Source: Gillisella vitis (GTDB taxonomy: Bacteria > Pseudomonadota > Alphaproteobacteria > Rhizobiales > Rhizobiaceae). Taken from it: a stretch of DNA of 64,000 bases. This document shows, piece after piece, positions 17,191-27,434 of the stretch; position 1 is the stretch's first letter; the number at the start of each line of letters is the position of its first letter. Location of the stretch: contig WPHV01000003.1 in assembly GCA_009744235.1 (NCBI GenBank), positions 186,001 to 250,000 on the forward strand, given 5' to 3'. A program made the translations under genes and the position numbers. The notes beneath the pieces were generated by a model. The model worked only from the letters and a program-made list of their open reading frames with translations. It was not told where the DNA came from and searched no databases.

Positions 17191-19656
17191 ATGAATGCCA
17201 GCAACACCCTTGAAACCACCATCGCCATCGATGGCATGAATTGCGCCTCTTGCGTGCGGCGGGTCGAAAAGGCGATTGCCGCCGTGCCGGGCGTATCGTC
17301 TGCCTCGGTCAATTTGGCCAGTGAAAAGGCCAGCGTGCAGTTTTCGCAGCAGCCGGATCTCGCCGCCGTGCTGGCAGCCATTCAACAGGCCGGTTATGCG
17401 CCGCGTATCGAGACCCAGGAATTAGACATAGATGGCATGAACTGCGCCTCCTGTGTGCGGCGCGTGGAAAAGGCATTGGCCGCCGTGCCGGGCGTCAGTT
17501 TAGCTGCGGTCAATCTGGCAACCGAACGCGCCACCGTGACCGTCACCGCAGAGACGGATAGACAGACCCTCGTCGCTGCCGTGGAACAGGCCGGTTATCA
17601 TGTTCGCAAGCCAGCCAGCCCGGAAGGGCTATCCGCCCCCGAACCCCTGCCCGACCGGCGTGCGGATGAGACACACCGCTTGACGCGGATGACTTTGATT
17701 GCCTTTCTCCTGACCCTTCCGGTCTTCATCATTGAAATGGGCTCGCACCTCATTCCCGCCCTGCATTCCTGGGTGATGAACACGCTTGGCATGCAGACCA
17801 GTTGGGTGCTTCAGGCCTTGCTGGCCGGGCTGGTGCTGTTTGGTCCTGGCCTGACATTCTTTCGCCGTGGTGTGCCAAACCTCATTCGCCTTCATCCAGA
17901 TATGAACTCGCTGGTGGTGCTGGGCGCATCCGCCGCCTATGGCTATTCGCTGGTTGCCACGTTCACGCCGGGGCTGATGCCGCAAGGCACCGTCAATGTC
18001 TATTATGAAGCGGCAGCCGTTATCGTCACCCTGGTGCTGCTGGGGCGCACGCTGGAAAGCCGTGCCAAAGGCCGAACCAGCGACGCCATCAAACGGCTGA
18101 TCGGTCTCAGCCCCAAAACCGCGCGGGTGATCCGAGACGGCAAACCTATTGATCTCGACATTGCCGCCGTTATCGTCGGTGATATCTTGGACATCCGTCC
18201 CGGAGAAAGGCTTCCTGTCGATGGCGTGGTGATCGAAGGCCGTTCCTTTATCGACGAATCGATGATTTCAGGCGAGCCGGTACCGGTGGAAAAGGCGCAC
18301 GGTGACACGGTGACCGGCGGTACGATCAACAAAAACGGTGCGTTTCGGTTTCGCGCCACCAAGGTCGGCGCCGATACGCTTCTCTCCCAGATCATCCGTA
18401 TGGTGGAAACCGCGCAAGGCTCGAAACTGCCGATCCAGGGCATGGTGGACCGGATAACCGGCTGGTTCGTTCCAGCCGTGATCGCGGCGGCTCTGCTCAC
18501 CTTCATTGTCTGGCTCTTACTCGGCCCTGCGCCTGCACTTAGCTATGCGCTGGTCAATGCGGTTGCGGTGCTGATCATCGCCTGCCCCTGCGCCATGGGG
18601 CTGGCTACACCAACCTCGATCATGGTTGGCACCGGCCGCGCTGCCGAGTTGGGCGTGCTGTTTCGCAAGGGCGAAGCCTTGCAAAGCCTGCGCGATGTCA
18701 CGGTCGTTGCTCTCGACAAGACCGGCACGCTGACCGAAGGCAGGCCGGAACTGACCGATCTGGTGGCGGCAGACGGCTTTTCCCGCGCCGACATTCTGTC
18801 CTTCGCAGCCAGCCTGGAGGCGCGCTCCGAACACCCGATTGCCAAAGCCATCCTGGCCGCTGCCGAGGCTGAACAAGCGCCTCGCCTGACTGCGACCGAC
18901 GTTGTCGCAGAGCCGGGCTATGGTATCAGCGGCATCGTCTCCGGCCATCAGGTGCTTGTTGGTGCCGACCGGGCGCTGACCCGGCATGGCATCGATCTCT
19001 TCTCCTTTGCCGAGGACGCCGAACAGCTCGGTTTGGACGCAAAAACCCCGCTCTATCTGGCAATTGATGGAAAGCCTGCCGCTCTGATGGCCGTCGCCGA
19101 TCCGATCAAGTCAAGCACACCGGCGGCCATCCGTGCCTTGCACGACCTTGGCCTCAAGGTGGCGATGATCAGCGGCGATAACCACCGCACCGCCGAGGCC
19201 ATCGCCGCCCGACTCGGCATTGATACAGTAATTGCCGAAGTCCTGCCGGACGGTAAGGTGGCGGCGATTGCCAGCCTTCGCAAGGATGGAAGCAAGCTCG
19301 CCTTCGTTGGCGATGGCATCAACGATGCCCCGGCTCTTTCCGCCGCCGATATCGGCATCGCAGTTGGCACCGGCTCCGATATCGCCATCGAAAGCGCCGA
19401 CGTCGTGCTGATGTCCGGTGACCTGCAAGGCGTGGCACGGGCTATTGCCATCAGCAAGGCGGTGATCCGCAATATCGGCCAGAACCTGTTCTGGGCCTTT
19501 GCCTACAATGTCCTGCTGATCCCGCTGGCGGCTGGTCTGCTCTACCCTGTCAATGGGACGCTGCTATCGCCGATCTTCGCCGCCGGTGCGATGGGATTGT
19601 CCAGCGTCTTCGTGCTGACCAATGCGCTCAGGCTACGCACGTTACGCCCGGCGTGA
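17191..19656 (+). CDS. actP: Copper-exporting P1B-type ATPase (ActP/CopA)
   Basis: An 821-residue copper ATPase. Two tandem N-terminal heavy-metal domains each carry [14 protein letters not shown], about 70 residues apart and nearly identical. Next come membrane helices, the actuator motif [11 protein letters not shown], the metal-binding CPC ([12 protein letters not shown]), the phosphorylation site [14 protein letters not shown] and the hinge [16 protein letters not shown]. It exports cuprous ions across the inner membrane. The ATG at 17191 is chosen because the promoter lies at 17131-17161. It is divergent from fixGHIS, whose CcoI moves copper for oxidase assembly. Rhizobial ActP genes are known to be controlled by HmrR/CueR. 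Confidence 0.95.
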   Translation: MNASNTLETTIAIDGMNCASCVRRVEKAIAAVPGVSSASVNLASEKASVQFSQQPDLAAVLAAIQQAGYAPRIETQELDIDGMNCASCVRRVEKALAAVPGVSLAAVNLATERATVTVTAETDRQTLVAAVEQAGYHVRKPASPEGLSAPEPLPDRRADETHRLTRMTLIAFLLTLPVFIIEMGSHLIPALHSWVMNTLGMQTSWVLQALLAGLVLFGPGLTFFRRGVPNLIRLHPDMNSLVVLGASAAYGYSLVATFTPGLMPQGTVNVYYEAAAVIVTLVLLGRTLESRAKGRTSDAIKRLIGLSPKTARVIRDGKPIDLDIAAVIVGDILDIRPGERLPVDGVVIEGRSFIDESMISGEPVPVEKAHGDTVTGGTINKNGAFRFRATKVGADTLLSQIIRMVETAQGSKLPIQGMVDRITGWFVPAVIAAALLTFIVWLLLGPAPALSYALVNAVAVLIIACPCAMGLATPTSIMVGTGRAAELGVLFRKGEALQSLRDVTVVALDKTGTLTEGRPELTDLVAADGFSRADILSFAASLEARSEHPIAKAILAAAEAEQAPRLTATDVVAEPGYGISGIVSGHQVLVGADRALTRHGIDLFSFAEDAEQLGLDAKTPLYLAIDGKPAALMAVADPIKSSTPAAIRALHDLGLKVAMISGDNHRTAEAIAARLGIDTVIAEVLPDGKVAAIASLRKDGSKLAFVGDGINDAPALSAADIGIAVGTGSDIAIESADVVLMSGDLQGVARAIAISKAVIRNIGQNLFWAFAYNVLLIPLAAGLLYPVNGTLLSPIFAAGAMGLSSVFVLTNALRLRTLRPA

Positions 19657-19719
19657 AGGCATGCTCTGCATCTGATAAACGAGAGCGGGGCAGATGCTTG
19701 TTACAATATTATCAGAATG

Positions 19720-19762
19720 CAGAAGGCCATGGCGCTTATAACGCCATGGCCTTCTGGTTTTT
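19720..19762. terminator. Strong bidirectional terminator between actP and gyrA
   Basis: Perfect 15-bp arms (19720-19734 and 19742-19756, core GGCCATGGCG) around a 7-nt loop, followed by a T-run on the plus strand. It sits between two convergent genes, 64 nt after the actP stop and 18 nt beyond the gyrA stop. Confidence 0.88.
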
Positions 19763-19779
19763 AACCTAAACGATATCCC

Positions 19780-22572
19780 TTAGGTCGCGCTCTCATCCGG
19801 CGTTGCCGTATCGGTGGCGACACCGTTGTCGGCGGTGGTCTCTGCACCGATCTCGCCATCCTCTTCGCCTTCCGGCTCATTGATACGCTCGACAGAGACG
19901 ACCTTTTCGTCCTTGGCTGTGTTGAAGATCGTCACGCCCTTGGTGGCGCGGCTGGCGATGCGAATGCCATCGACTGGCACGCGGATCAACTGACCACCAT
20001 CCGAGACCAGCATGATCTGGTCCTTGTCTTCGACAGGGAAGGCAGCAACCAGCTGGCCGATTTCTGCCGTCTTCGACGTGTCGGTGGCACGAATGCCCTT
20101 GCCGCCACGGCCAGATGTGCGGAAATCGTAGGACGACGAGCGCTTGCCGATGCCGCGTTCGGAGATCGTCAGCACGAATTGTTCGCGTGCCTTCAGCTCC
20201 TGATAACGCTCTTCGGTCAGATCGCCGATTTCACCCACCTCTTCACCAACCAATGCGATGTCGTCCTCATCCACGCCACTGGCGCGGCGCTCGGTAGCAG
20301 AACGCTTCAGATAGGCCGCACGCTGCCATGGCTCGGCATCGACATGGCTCAAGATGGTCATCGAGATGATTCGGTCATTCGGCTGCAAGGAAATGCCGCG
20401 AACGCCGATGGAATTGCGACCGGCAAACACCCTGACTTCATCGACAGGGAAGCGGATCGCCTGCCCCAAGGCCGTGGTCAGCAGCACATCGTCGTCAATC
20501 GTGCAGGTTTCGACGGAGAGGATCTCATCGCCCTCTTCCTCAAGCTTCATGGCGATCTTGCCATTGCGGTTGACCTGAACGAAATCGCTCAACTTGTTAC
20601 GGCGCACGGTGCCCCGCGTCGTCGAGAACATCACGTCGAGATTATCCCAGCTTGCCTCATCCTCGGGCAGCGGCATGATCGTGGTGATCCGCTCGCCTGG
20701 CTCCAGTGGCAGCATGTTGATCAGTGCCTTGCCACGCGACTGCGGGGTGCCGATCGGCAGACGCCAAACCTTCTCCTTATAAACGATACCGCGTGACGAG
20801 AAGAACAGAACCGGTGTGTGGGTATTGGCAACAAATAGCCGGGTAACGAAATCCTCGTCCCGTGTCGCCATGCCGGAGCGGCCCTTGCCGCCGCGCCGCT
20901 GGGCGCGATAGGTGACCAGCGGAACGCGCTTGATATAGCCGAGATGCGAAACGGTCACCACCATGTCTTCACGGGCGATGAGATCCTCATCGTCCATGTC
21001 AGGACCGCCCTCCATGATCTGGCTGCGGCGTGGCGTGCCGAATTCATCGCGAACCGCGACAAGCTCATCGACAACAATGGTCTGGATACGAGTCCGAGAC
21101 GACAAAATATCGAGATAATCGGAGATTTCCGCTCCGATTTTGTTCAATTCCTCGTCGATTTCGTCGCGACCAAGAGCTGTCAGGCGGGCAAGACGCAATT
21201 CGAGGATGGCGCGAGCCTGCTCTTCCGACAGGTTATAGGTGTTGTCCTCGTTGATCCTGTGGCGCGGATCATCGATCAGCCGGATCAGGCTTTCGACATC
21301 CGCTGCAGGCCAGCGGCGCTCCATCAACTGCTCGCGTGCTGTCTGCGGGTCCGGCGCCTGGCGGATCAACCGGATGACTTCGTCGATATTGGCAACGGCA
21401 ATGGCGAGACCAACCAGCACATGGGCGCGGTCACGCGCCTTGCGCAACAGATATTTCGTTCGCCGGCTAATAACCTCCTCACGGAAGCTGACGAAAGCCC
21501 GCAGCATATCGAGCAGCGTCAACTGTTCCGGCTTGCCGCCATTCAGCGCCACCATGTTGCAGCCGAACGAGCTTTGCAGCGGCGTGTAGCGGTAGAGCTG
21601 GTTGAGGATCACGTCCGCATTGGCGTCACGCTTCAACTCGACCACGACGCGGTAGCCCTGGCGGTCAGATTCGTCGCGCAGGTCGGAAATGCCCTCGATG
21701 CGCTTATCACGCACCAATTCGGCCATTTTCTCGATCATCGTCGACTTGTTCACCTGATAGGGGATCTCGGTGATGATGATCTGCTCACGGTCACCGCGCA
21801 TCGGCTCGATCCGCGCCACACCGCGCATGATCACCGAACCGCGTCCGGTCTCATAGGCGGAGCGAATGCCGCTACGACCTAGAATCAGCGCCCCGGTCGG
21901 AAAGTCTGGGCCTGGAATGATCTGCATCAGTTCCGGCAATTCGATAGCCGGGTTTTCAATCAGCGCGATACAGCCATTGATGACTTCGACCAGATTGTGC
22001 GGCGGAATATTCGTCGCCATACCGACCGCGATACCGCCGGCGCCATTGACGAGAAGATTGGGAAATTTCGCTGGCACGACGACAGGCTCGGACAGCGTGC
22101 CATCGTAGTTGTCACGAAAATCGACCGTGTCCTTGTCCAGATCGTCCAGCAGCGAATGCGCGGCCTTTTGCAGGCGGCACTCGGTATAGCGTTCCGCCGC
22201 TGGCGGATCGCCGTCGATGGAGCCGAAATTGCCCTGACCGTCGATCAGCGGCAGCCGCAACGACCAATCCTGCGCCATACGGGCCAGCGCGTCATAAATC
22301 GCCGAGTTGCCGTGCGGATGAAATTTACCCATCACGTCGCCGGTTACACGGGCGCATTTCACATATTTCTTGTTCCAGTCGATACCCAGCTCGGACATGC
22401 CAAACAGGATACGACGATGAACGGGCTTCAAACCATCGCGGACATCGGGAAGCGCGCGGCTAACGATAACGCTCATCGCGTAATCGAGATACGACCGCTG
22501 CATCTCCGTTATAATCGAAATGGGTTCGATATCGGACGGCATTTTGCCGCCGGGTGTGCTTTGCTCAGTCAA
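19780..22572 (-). CDS. gyrA: DNA gyrase subunit A
   Basis: A 930-residue type IIA topoisomerase subunit that introduces negative supercoils with GyrB. The catalytic tyrosine is Tyr129 in AAERYTECRL. The quinolone region reads HPHGNSAIYDAL, with Ser90 and Asp94 at the E. coli Ser83/Asp87 positions. The GyrA box QRRGGKG is within YRAQRRGGKGRSGM. The beta-pinwheel C-terminal domain ends in an acidic, alanine/threonine-rich tail. The length exceeds E. coli GyrA (875) because of loop insertions and the tail, as in other alphaproteobacteria. It is a single gene convergent with actP. Confidence 0.98.
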   Translation of the reverse strand: MTEQSTPGGKMPSDIEPISIITEMQRSYLDYAMSVIVSRALPDVRDGLKPVHRRILFGMSELGIDWNKKYVKCARVTGDVMGKFHPHGNSAIYDALARMAQDWSLRLPLIDGQGNFGSIDGDPPAAERYTECRLQKAAHSLLDDLDKDTVDFRDNYDGTLSEPVVVPAKFPNLLVNGAGGIAVGMATNIPPHNLVEVINGCIALIENPAIELPELMQIIPGPDFPTGALILGRSGIRSAYETGRGSVIMRGVARIEPMRGDREQIIITEIPYQVNKSTMIEKMAELVRDKRIEGISDLRDESDRQGYRVVVELKRDANADVILNQLYRYTPLQSSFGCNMVALNGGKPEQLTLLDMLRAFVSFREEVISRRTKYLLRKARDRAHVLVGLAIAVANIDEVIRLIRQAPDPQTAREQLMERRWPAADVESLIRLIDDPRHRINEDNTYNLSEEQARAILELRLARLTALGRDEIDEELNKIGAEISDYLDILSSRTRIQTIVVDELVAVRDEFGTPRRSQIMEGGPDMDDEDLIAREDMVVTVSHLGYIKRVPLVTYRAQRRGGKGRSGMATRDEDFVTRLFVANTHTPVLFFSSRGIVYKEKVWRLPIGTPQSRGKALINMLPLEPGERITTIMPLPEDEASWDNLDVMFSTTRGTVRRNKLSDFVQVNRNGKIAMKLEEEGDEILSVETCTIDDDVLLTTALGQAIRFPVDEVRVFAGRNSIGVRGISLQPNDRIISMTILSHVDAEPWQRAAYLKRSATERRASGVDEDDIALVGEEVGEIGDLTEERYQELKAREQFVLTISERGIGKRSSSYDFRTSGRGGKGIRATDTSKTAEIGQLVAAFPVEDKDQIMLVSDGGQLIRVPVDGIRIASRATKGVTIFNTAKDEKVVSVERINEPEGEEDGEIGAETTADNGVATDTATPDESAT

Positions 22573-22849
22573 AACGGGTCACGCCTGTTAGAATCACTAG
22601 GGATTTTATAGCGGAAAGCCCCTTTCCGCGCCAATTTGCTGGGAGGTTTTGAACAGGCTTTTGCGGCTATGACAAGGCATTTCTTGAGCCCTGGGCTGCT
22701 ATCTGCCCGAATGACCGCCACTGGTGGCTTGACCTTGCCTCCACGCGCCGGAAATCACTCTCCAACGGCCAGGATATGGTAGAAGAACCATCGCGCCCCA
22801 GTTTCGCGCAATCTGCGGTCTTTATCCAACCAGAAACAGGAGAACATCA

Positions 22850-23479
22850 ATGACCAATGTCGAACTTCTCCTCAATGCCTTTACCACCCTGTTGGTGACG
22901 CTTGACCCGCCGGGTCTAGCTCCGCTTTTTCTCGGACTGACCCGTGGCATGACCCGGCAGCAACGCAAGCAGGTGGCACTGCGCGGCACGGTTATCGCCT
23001 TTGGCATTCTGGCGGTCTTTGCGGTTTTCGGCGCCAGCCTTCTTGAAGGGCTTGGCATTTCGATGGGCGCGTTCCGCATCGCCGGTGGCCTTTTGCTGTT
23101 TGCCATCGCCTTCGAAATGATTTTCGAGAAACGTCACGAGCGCAAGGAAAAGACATCGGAAGACGCGATTACCCGCGATCACATGCACCATATCGCGGTT
23201 TTCCCGCTTGCCCTGCCGCTGATTGCTGGCCCTGGGGCCATTTCTGCCACCATCCTGCTGGCCAGCTCCCTGCCGAGCCCGGTCGAGCGCACAGAACTGA
23301 TCCTGGTTCTCGCACTCTGCATCGGCATCGTGCTGTTGGCGCTTGTGATCGCAGATCGGCTTGACCGGTTTTTAGGGGTGACGGGTCGGGCGATCCTGAC
23401 ACGCCTGCTCGGCGTCATACTGGCCGCGCTCTCCGTGCAATTCGTCGTTGACGGCATCAAGTCGGCATTTCACCTCTGA
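22850..23479 (+). CDS. marC: MarC-family inner membrane protein
   Basis: A 209-residue polytopic membrane protein with about six hydrophobic segments, beginning MTNVELLLNAFTTLLVTLDP and showing the PPGLAPLF and FPLALPLIAGPGAISATI motifs of the MarC (UPF0056) family. A role in multiple antibiotic resistance was proposed and later doubted; the physiological function is unknown. The ATG follows GGAGAACATCA. It is divergent from gyrA and convergent with ssb. Confidence 0.88.
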   Translation: MTNVELLLNAFTTLLVTLDPPGLAPLFLGLTRGMTRQQRKQVALRGTVIAFGILAVFAVFGASLLEGLGISMGAFRIAGGLLLFAIAFEMIFEKRHERKEKTSEDAITRDHMHHIAVFPLALPLIAGPGAISATILLASSLPSPVERTELILVLALCIGIVLLALVIADRLDRFLGVTGRAILTRLLGVILAALSVQFVVDGIKSAFHL

Positions 23480-23494
23480 TACCAAAGCTCTGGC

Positions 23495-23565
23495 ATGCTG
23501 ACGCATCCTCGCCTTGATGGTATTGCAAATATCTCAAATGCATCAATCGCTTGAGATATTTGCAA
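23495..23565 (+). repeat. Dispersed hairpin repeat, copy B
   Basis: A 21-bp block (23495-23515) identical to the reverse complement of 12364-12384 is followed by perfect 15-bp arms (TTGCAAATATCTCAA at 23523-23537 and complement at 23551-23565) with a 13-nt loop. It lies between marC and the ssb terminators. The base changes relative to copy A occur on both arms, so pairing is kept. Confidence 0.85.
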
Positions 23566-23603
23566 AAAAAATACGAAGTGTCATCTTCAATGACTCTTCG
23601 TAT
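23564..23603 (-). terminator. Distal hairpin terminator downstream of ssb
   Basis: On the minus strand, 14-bp arms with one mismatch (23590-23603 and 23571-23584) and a 5-nt loop precede a run of T. It abuts the dispersed repeat copy B and probably backs up the ssb-proximal terminator. Confidence 0.65.
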
Positions 23604-23622
23604 GAGACCCTCAATCATAAAG

Positions 23623-23651
23623 AAAAAGACGCATCCCAATGAGGATGCGCC
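23623..23651 (-). terminator. ssb-proximal terminator
   Basis: On the minus strand a 7-bp stem (CGCATCC/GGATGCG, 23630-23636 and 23643-23649) with a 6-nt loop is followed by TTTTT. It starts about 33 nt after the ssb stop codon. Confidence 0.75.
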
Positions 23652-23683
23652 TGAACCGAAGAACTCCGGCTGAACGTCGCAAA

Positions 23684-24211
23684 TCAGAACGGAATATCAT
23701 CATCCATATCGCGCGAGAATCCGCCCGATGGCGCACTGGCGCCACGGCCGCCGGACGAAGCGCCGCCGCTGCGGGCCGGGGCCGAGCCGTAGTCGTCGTA
23801 GCCACCGCCGCCGCCGAAATCGCTGCCGCCACGGGCAGCACCGCCGCCTGCCCCATCGCCACGACCGCCAAGCATGGTCAGGGTCGAATTGAAGCCCTGG
23901 AGGACGATTTCCGTCGAGTAACGGTCATTGCCGTTCTGGTCCTGCCATTTGCGGGTCTGAAGCTGGCCCTCGATATAAACAGTCGCGCCCTTCTTCAGAT
24001 ATTGTTCGGCCACCTTGCAGAGACCTTCATTGAAGATCACCACGCTATGCCATTCAGTCTTTTCCTTGCGCTCGCCGGAATTACGGTCGCGCCAGGATTC
24101 GGACGTGGCGATGCGCAGGTTGGCAATCGGCTTACCGTCCTGGGTACGGCGAATTTCCGGGTCGGCGCCCAGATTGCCGATCAATATAACCTTGTTGACG
24201 CTTCCAGCCAT
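23684..24211 (-). CDS. ssb: Single-stranded DNA-binding protein
   Basis: A 175-residue SSB. The OB fold begins [20 protein letters not shown] and includes [22 protein letters not shown] and [18 protein letters not shown] glycine/alanine/serine-rich linker follows, and the C-terminal DMDDDIPF tail recruits repair and replication partners. The ATG at 24211 follows GAGGTG; a GTG at 24220 would add three residues. It is divergent from uvrA across a LexA-type box, a conserved bacterial arrangement that suggests SOS control of one or both genes. Confidence 0.97.
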   Translation of the reverse strand: MAGSVNKVILIGNLGADPEIRRTQDGKPIANLRIATSESWRDRNSGERKEKTEWHSVVIFNEGLCKVAEQYLKKGATVYIEGQLQTRKWQDQNGNDRYSTEIVLQGFNSTLTMLGGRGDGAGGGAARGGSDFGGGGGYDDYGSAPARSGGASSGGRGASAPSGGFSRDMDDDIPF

Positions 24212-24338
24212 GATACTCACCTCGCTGCCACCATGGGGCGGCTTACAAATCCAATCAATTTTAACCTTATCCTATCCCTGTCGATTAAGGGCAGGCAGAT
24301 CACCTGTAATCCACAGCGAAGAATCTAAACCAAAAAAT

Positions 24339-24353
24339 GTTCTTTATTTGTTC
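24339..24353. promoter_or_regulatory. LexA (SOS) box between ssb and uvrA
   Basis: GTTCTTTATTTGTTC exactly fits the alphaproteobacterial LexA direct-repeat consensus GTTC-N7-GTTC. It lies 139 nt upstream of uvrA and 128 nt upstream of ssb. SOS control of uvrA, and perhaps ssb, is inferred. Confidence 0.82.
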
Positions 24354-24491
24354 TAATAAATTTGTATGATGCCGTCAACTCTATCGGAATCGAACGCATA
24401 ATCGACCCACCCGTCTCGACAGGACGGCAGCAGTGACTAAATAAGGAGCGGCATTCCCGCCTGCGGCTCTTGTCCCAAACCGAGTTTTGTT

Positions 24492-27413
24492 ATGAGCGAA
24501 TTGAAGACGATTTCCATCCGTGGTGCGCGCGAGCACAATCTCAAGGGCATCGACCTTGACCTGCCGCGCAACAGCCTGATCGTGATGACCGGCCTTTCCG
24601 GCTCGGGAAAGTCGTCGCTGGCCTTCGATACGATCTATGCCGAGGGCCAGCGCCGCTACGTCGAAAGCTTGTCGGCCTATGCCCGGCAGTTCCTGGAGAT
24701 GATGCAGAAGCCCGACGTGGACCTGATCGAAGGCCTGTCGCCTGCAATCTCCATCGAGCAAAAGACCACCTCGCGCAATCCGCGCTCGACGGTCGGGACA
24801 GTCACCGAAATCTACGACTACATGCGCCTGCTGTTTGCCCGCGTTGGCGTGCCCTATTCGCCAGCCACCGGCCTGCCGATCGAGAGCCAGACCGTTAGCC
24901 AGATGGTTGACCGTGTTCTGGCCTTTGAGGAAGGGACGCGGCTTTATATTCTTGCGCCTCTGATCCGGGGCCGCAAGGGCGAGTATAAGAAAGAACTCGC
25001 CGAGCTGATGAAGAAGGGCTTCCAGCGCGTCAAGATCGATGGCCAGTTCTATGAAATCGCCGAGGCACCCACCCTCGACAAGAAATACAAGCACGATATC
25101 GATATCGTGGTTGACCGTGTTGTGGTGCGGGCCGACATGGCCTCGCGGCTGGCCGACAGCCTGGAAACCTGCCTTCGCCTTGCCGATGGGCTGGCGGTCG
25201 CCGAATTTGCCGACAAGCCCCTGCCGGCCAATGAAACATCGGCTGGCGGCTCCGCCAATAAATCGTTGAACGAGACCCATGAGCGGGTGCTGTTTTCGGA
25301 AAAATTCGCCTGCCCGGTCTCCGGCTTTACCATTCCGGAAATCGAGCCACGGCTGTTCTCTTTCAACAATCCGTTCGGCGCTTGCCCAACCTGCGACGGC
25401 CTCGGTTTCCAGCAGAAGATCGATGAAGCGCTGATCATTCCCGAAGCCGACAAGCGGTTGAAGGATGGCGCGATTGCACCTTGGGCGAAATCCAGCTCGC
25501 CTTATTACGACCAGACCCTTGAAGGTCTTGGCAAGGCTTTTGGCTTCAAGCTGACCAGCAAATGGTCTGAGCTGAGCGCGGAGGCGCAGAAATCCATCCT
25601 GCACGGCACGGAAGAAAAGATCGAGTTTCACTACGCCGACGGCGCACGCTCCTATAGCGCGACAAAGACCTTCGAAGGCATCGTGCCAAACCTGGAGCGC
25701 CGCTGGAAGGAAACCGATAGCGCCTGGGCGCGGGAAGAAATCGAGCGCTACATGTCCGCTGCGCCCTGCCCTGCCTGCAAAGGTTTCAGGCTGAAACCCG
25801 AAGCGCTGGCGGTGAAAATCAACGGCCTGCATATCGGTCAGGTAACGGAAATGTCGATCCGGGTTGCCGGTGGCTGGTTCGAGACCCTGCCTGGTCTGCT
25901 TACCGACAAGCAGAACGAAATCGCCGTTCGTATTCTCAAGGAAATCCGCGAGCGCCTGAGCTTCCTCAACGATGTCGGGCTGGACTATCTCAGCCTGTCG
26001 CGCAACTCCGGCACTCTGTCAGGCGGAGAAAGCCAGCGTATCCGGCTTGCCTCACAGATCGGTTCAGGCCTGACCGGCGTACTTTATGTGCTGGATGAAC
26101 CTTCGATTGGCCTGCATCAGCGCGACAATGCCCGGCTTCTCGATACGCTCAAACACCTGCGCGATATCGGCAATACGGTAATCGTCGTCGAGCATGACGA
26201 GGACGCCATTCTGGCTGCCGATTATGTGGTCGATATCGGGCCTGCGGCAGGCATTCATGGTGGCCAGGTGATCGCCAAGGGCAGTCCGCAGGACATCATG
26301 GCCAATGACAAGTCACTGACCGGCAAATACCTGACCGGTGAACTCGGCGTTAAAGTACCGCCGGCGCGGCGCAAGCCCAAGAAGGGCCAGCAGATCAAGG
26401 TGATCGGCGCCCGGGGCAACAATCTGAAGAATGTCACAGCGGCCATTCCGCTTGGCGTGTTTACCGCCGTTACCGGCGTTTCCGGCGGCGGCAAGTCAAC
26501 CTTCCTGATCGAGACATTATATAAGGCCGCAGCACGACGGGTGATGGGCGCACGCGAAAACCCGGCCGATCACGATCGGATCGATGGTTTTGAATTCATC
26601 GATAAGGTGATTGATATCGACCAGTCGCCGATTGGCCGCACGCCGCGCTCCAACCCTGCCACCTATACCGGCGCGTTTACCCCGATCCGCGACTGGTTTT
26701 CCGGTCTGCCGGAGGCCAAGGCGCGCGGTTATCAGCCCGGCCGCTTTTCCTTCAACGTCAAGGGCGGACGTTGTGAAGCCTGCCAGGGCGATGGTGTCAT
26801 CAAGATCGAAATGCATTTCCTACCGGATGTCTATGTCACCTGCGACGTCTGCCACGGTAAGCGCTATAATCGCGAAACGCTTGATGTGACCTTCAAAACC
26901 AAGTCGATTGCCGACGTGCTGGACATGACGGTCGAGGAAGGTGTCGAGTTTTTCTCGGCAGTACCTGCGGTGCGCGACAAGCTGCAAGCGCTGTTTGATG
27001 TCGGCCTTGGCTATATCAAGGTCGGGCAACAGGCCAATACACTGTCGGGCGGCGAAGCCCAGCGCATCAAGCTTGCCAAGGAACTCTCGAAGAAATCAAC
27101 GGGCCGCACGCTGTATATTCTGGACGAGCCGACCACCGGACTGCATTTTCATGACGTCGCCAAGCTCTTGGAAATGCTTCAGGAACTGGTCGATCAGGGC
27201 AATTCAGTCGTGGTCATCGAGCACAATCTCGAAGTGATCAAGACTGCCGATCACATCATCGATTTCGGCCCCGAAGGCGGCGATGGCGGCGGCCAGATCG
27301 TCGCCCAAGGCACGCCGGAAGAGATCGTCAAGGTTGAGGCGTCCTACACCGGCCACTTCCTCAGGGAGTTGCTGGAGCGCCGTCCGATGAAGAAGCCGCA
27401 GGCCGCAGAGTAG
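24492..27413 (+). CDS. uvrA: Excinuclease ABC subunit A
   Basis: A 973-residue nucleotide-excision-repair damage sensor with two ABC ATPase modules. Walker A 1 is [14 protein letters not shown] and Walker A 2 is [14 protein letters not shown]. There are two ABC signatures ([12 protein letters not shown] and [12 protein letters not shown]). The zinc-binding regions include CPTCDGLG and CEACQGDG / [10 protein letters not shown]. It acts with UvrB to load at bulky lesions. It is preceded by a LexA box and followed by the DUF72 gene after 21 nt. Confidence 0.98.
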   Translation: MSELKTISIRGAREHNLKGIDLDLPRNSLIVMTGLSGSGKSSLAFDTIYAEGQRRYVESLSAYARQFLEMMQKPDVDLIEGLSPAISIEQKTTSRNPRSTVGTVTEIYDYMRLLFARVGVPYSPATGLPIESQTVSQMVDRVLAFEEGTRLYILAPLIRGRKGEYKKELAELMKKGFQRVKIDGQFYEIAEAPTLDKKYKHDIDIVVDRVVVRADMASRLADSLETCLRLADGLAVAEFADKPLPANETSAGGSANKSLNETHERVLFSEKFACPVSGFTIPEIEPRLFSFNNPFGACPTCDGLGFQQKIDEALIIPEADKRLKDGAIAPWAKSSSPYYDQTLEGLGKAFGFKLTSKWSELSAEAQKSILHGTEEKIEFHYADGARSYSATKTFEGIVPNLERRWKETDSAWAREEIERYMSAAPCPACKGFRLKPEALAVKINGLHIGQVTEMSIRVAGGWFETLPGLLTDKQNEIAVRILKEIRERLSFLNDVGLDYLSLSRNSGTLSGGESQRIRLASQIGSGLTGVLYVLDEPSIGLHQRDNARLLDTLKHLRDIGNTVIVVEHDEDAILAADYVVDIGPAAGIHGGQVIAKGSPQDIMANDKSLTGKYLTGELGVKVPPARRKPKKGQQIKVIGARGNNLKNVTAAIPLGVFTAVTGVSGGGKSTFLIETLYKAAARRVMGARENPADHDRIDGFEFIDKVIDIDQSPIGRTPRSNPATYTGAFTPIRDWFSGLPEAKARGYQPGRFSFNVKGGRCEACQGDGVIKIEMHFLPDVYVTCDVCHGKRYNRETLDVTFKTKSIADVLDMTVEEGVEFFSAVPAVRDKLQALFDVGLGYIKVGQQANTLSGGEAQRIKLAKELSKKSTGRTLYILDEPTTGLHFHDVAKLLEMLQELVDQGNSVVVIEHNLEVIKTADHIIDFGPEGGDGGGQIVAQGTPEEIVKVEASYTGHFLRELLERRPMKKPQAAE

Positions 27414-27434
27414 CGATCAACAAGGAGTGGGCAG

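Noticed and set aside
24381..25832. Long open frame (483 codons) antisense to uvrA
   Set aside because: It mirrors uvrA coding sequence, has no domain signature and begins inside uvrA; uvrA motifs are complete.
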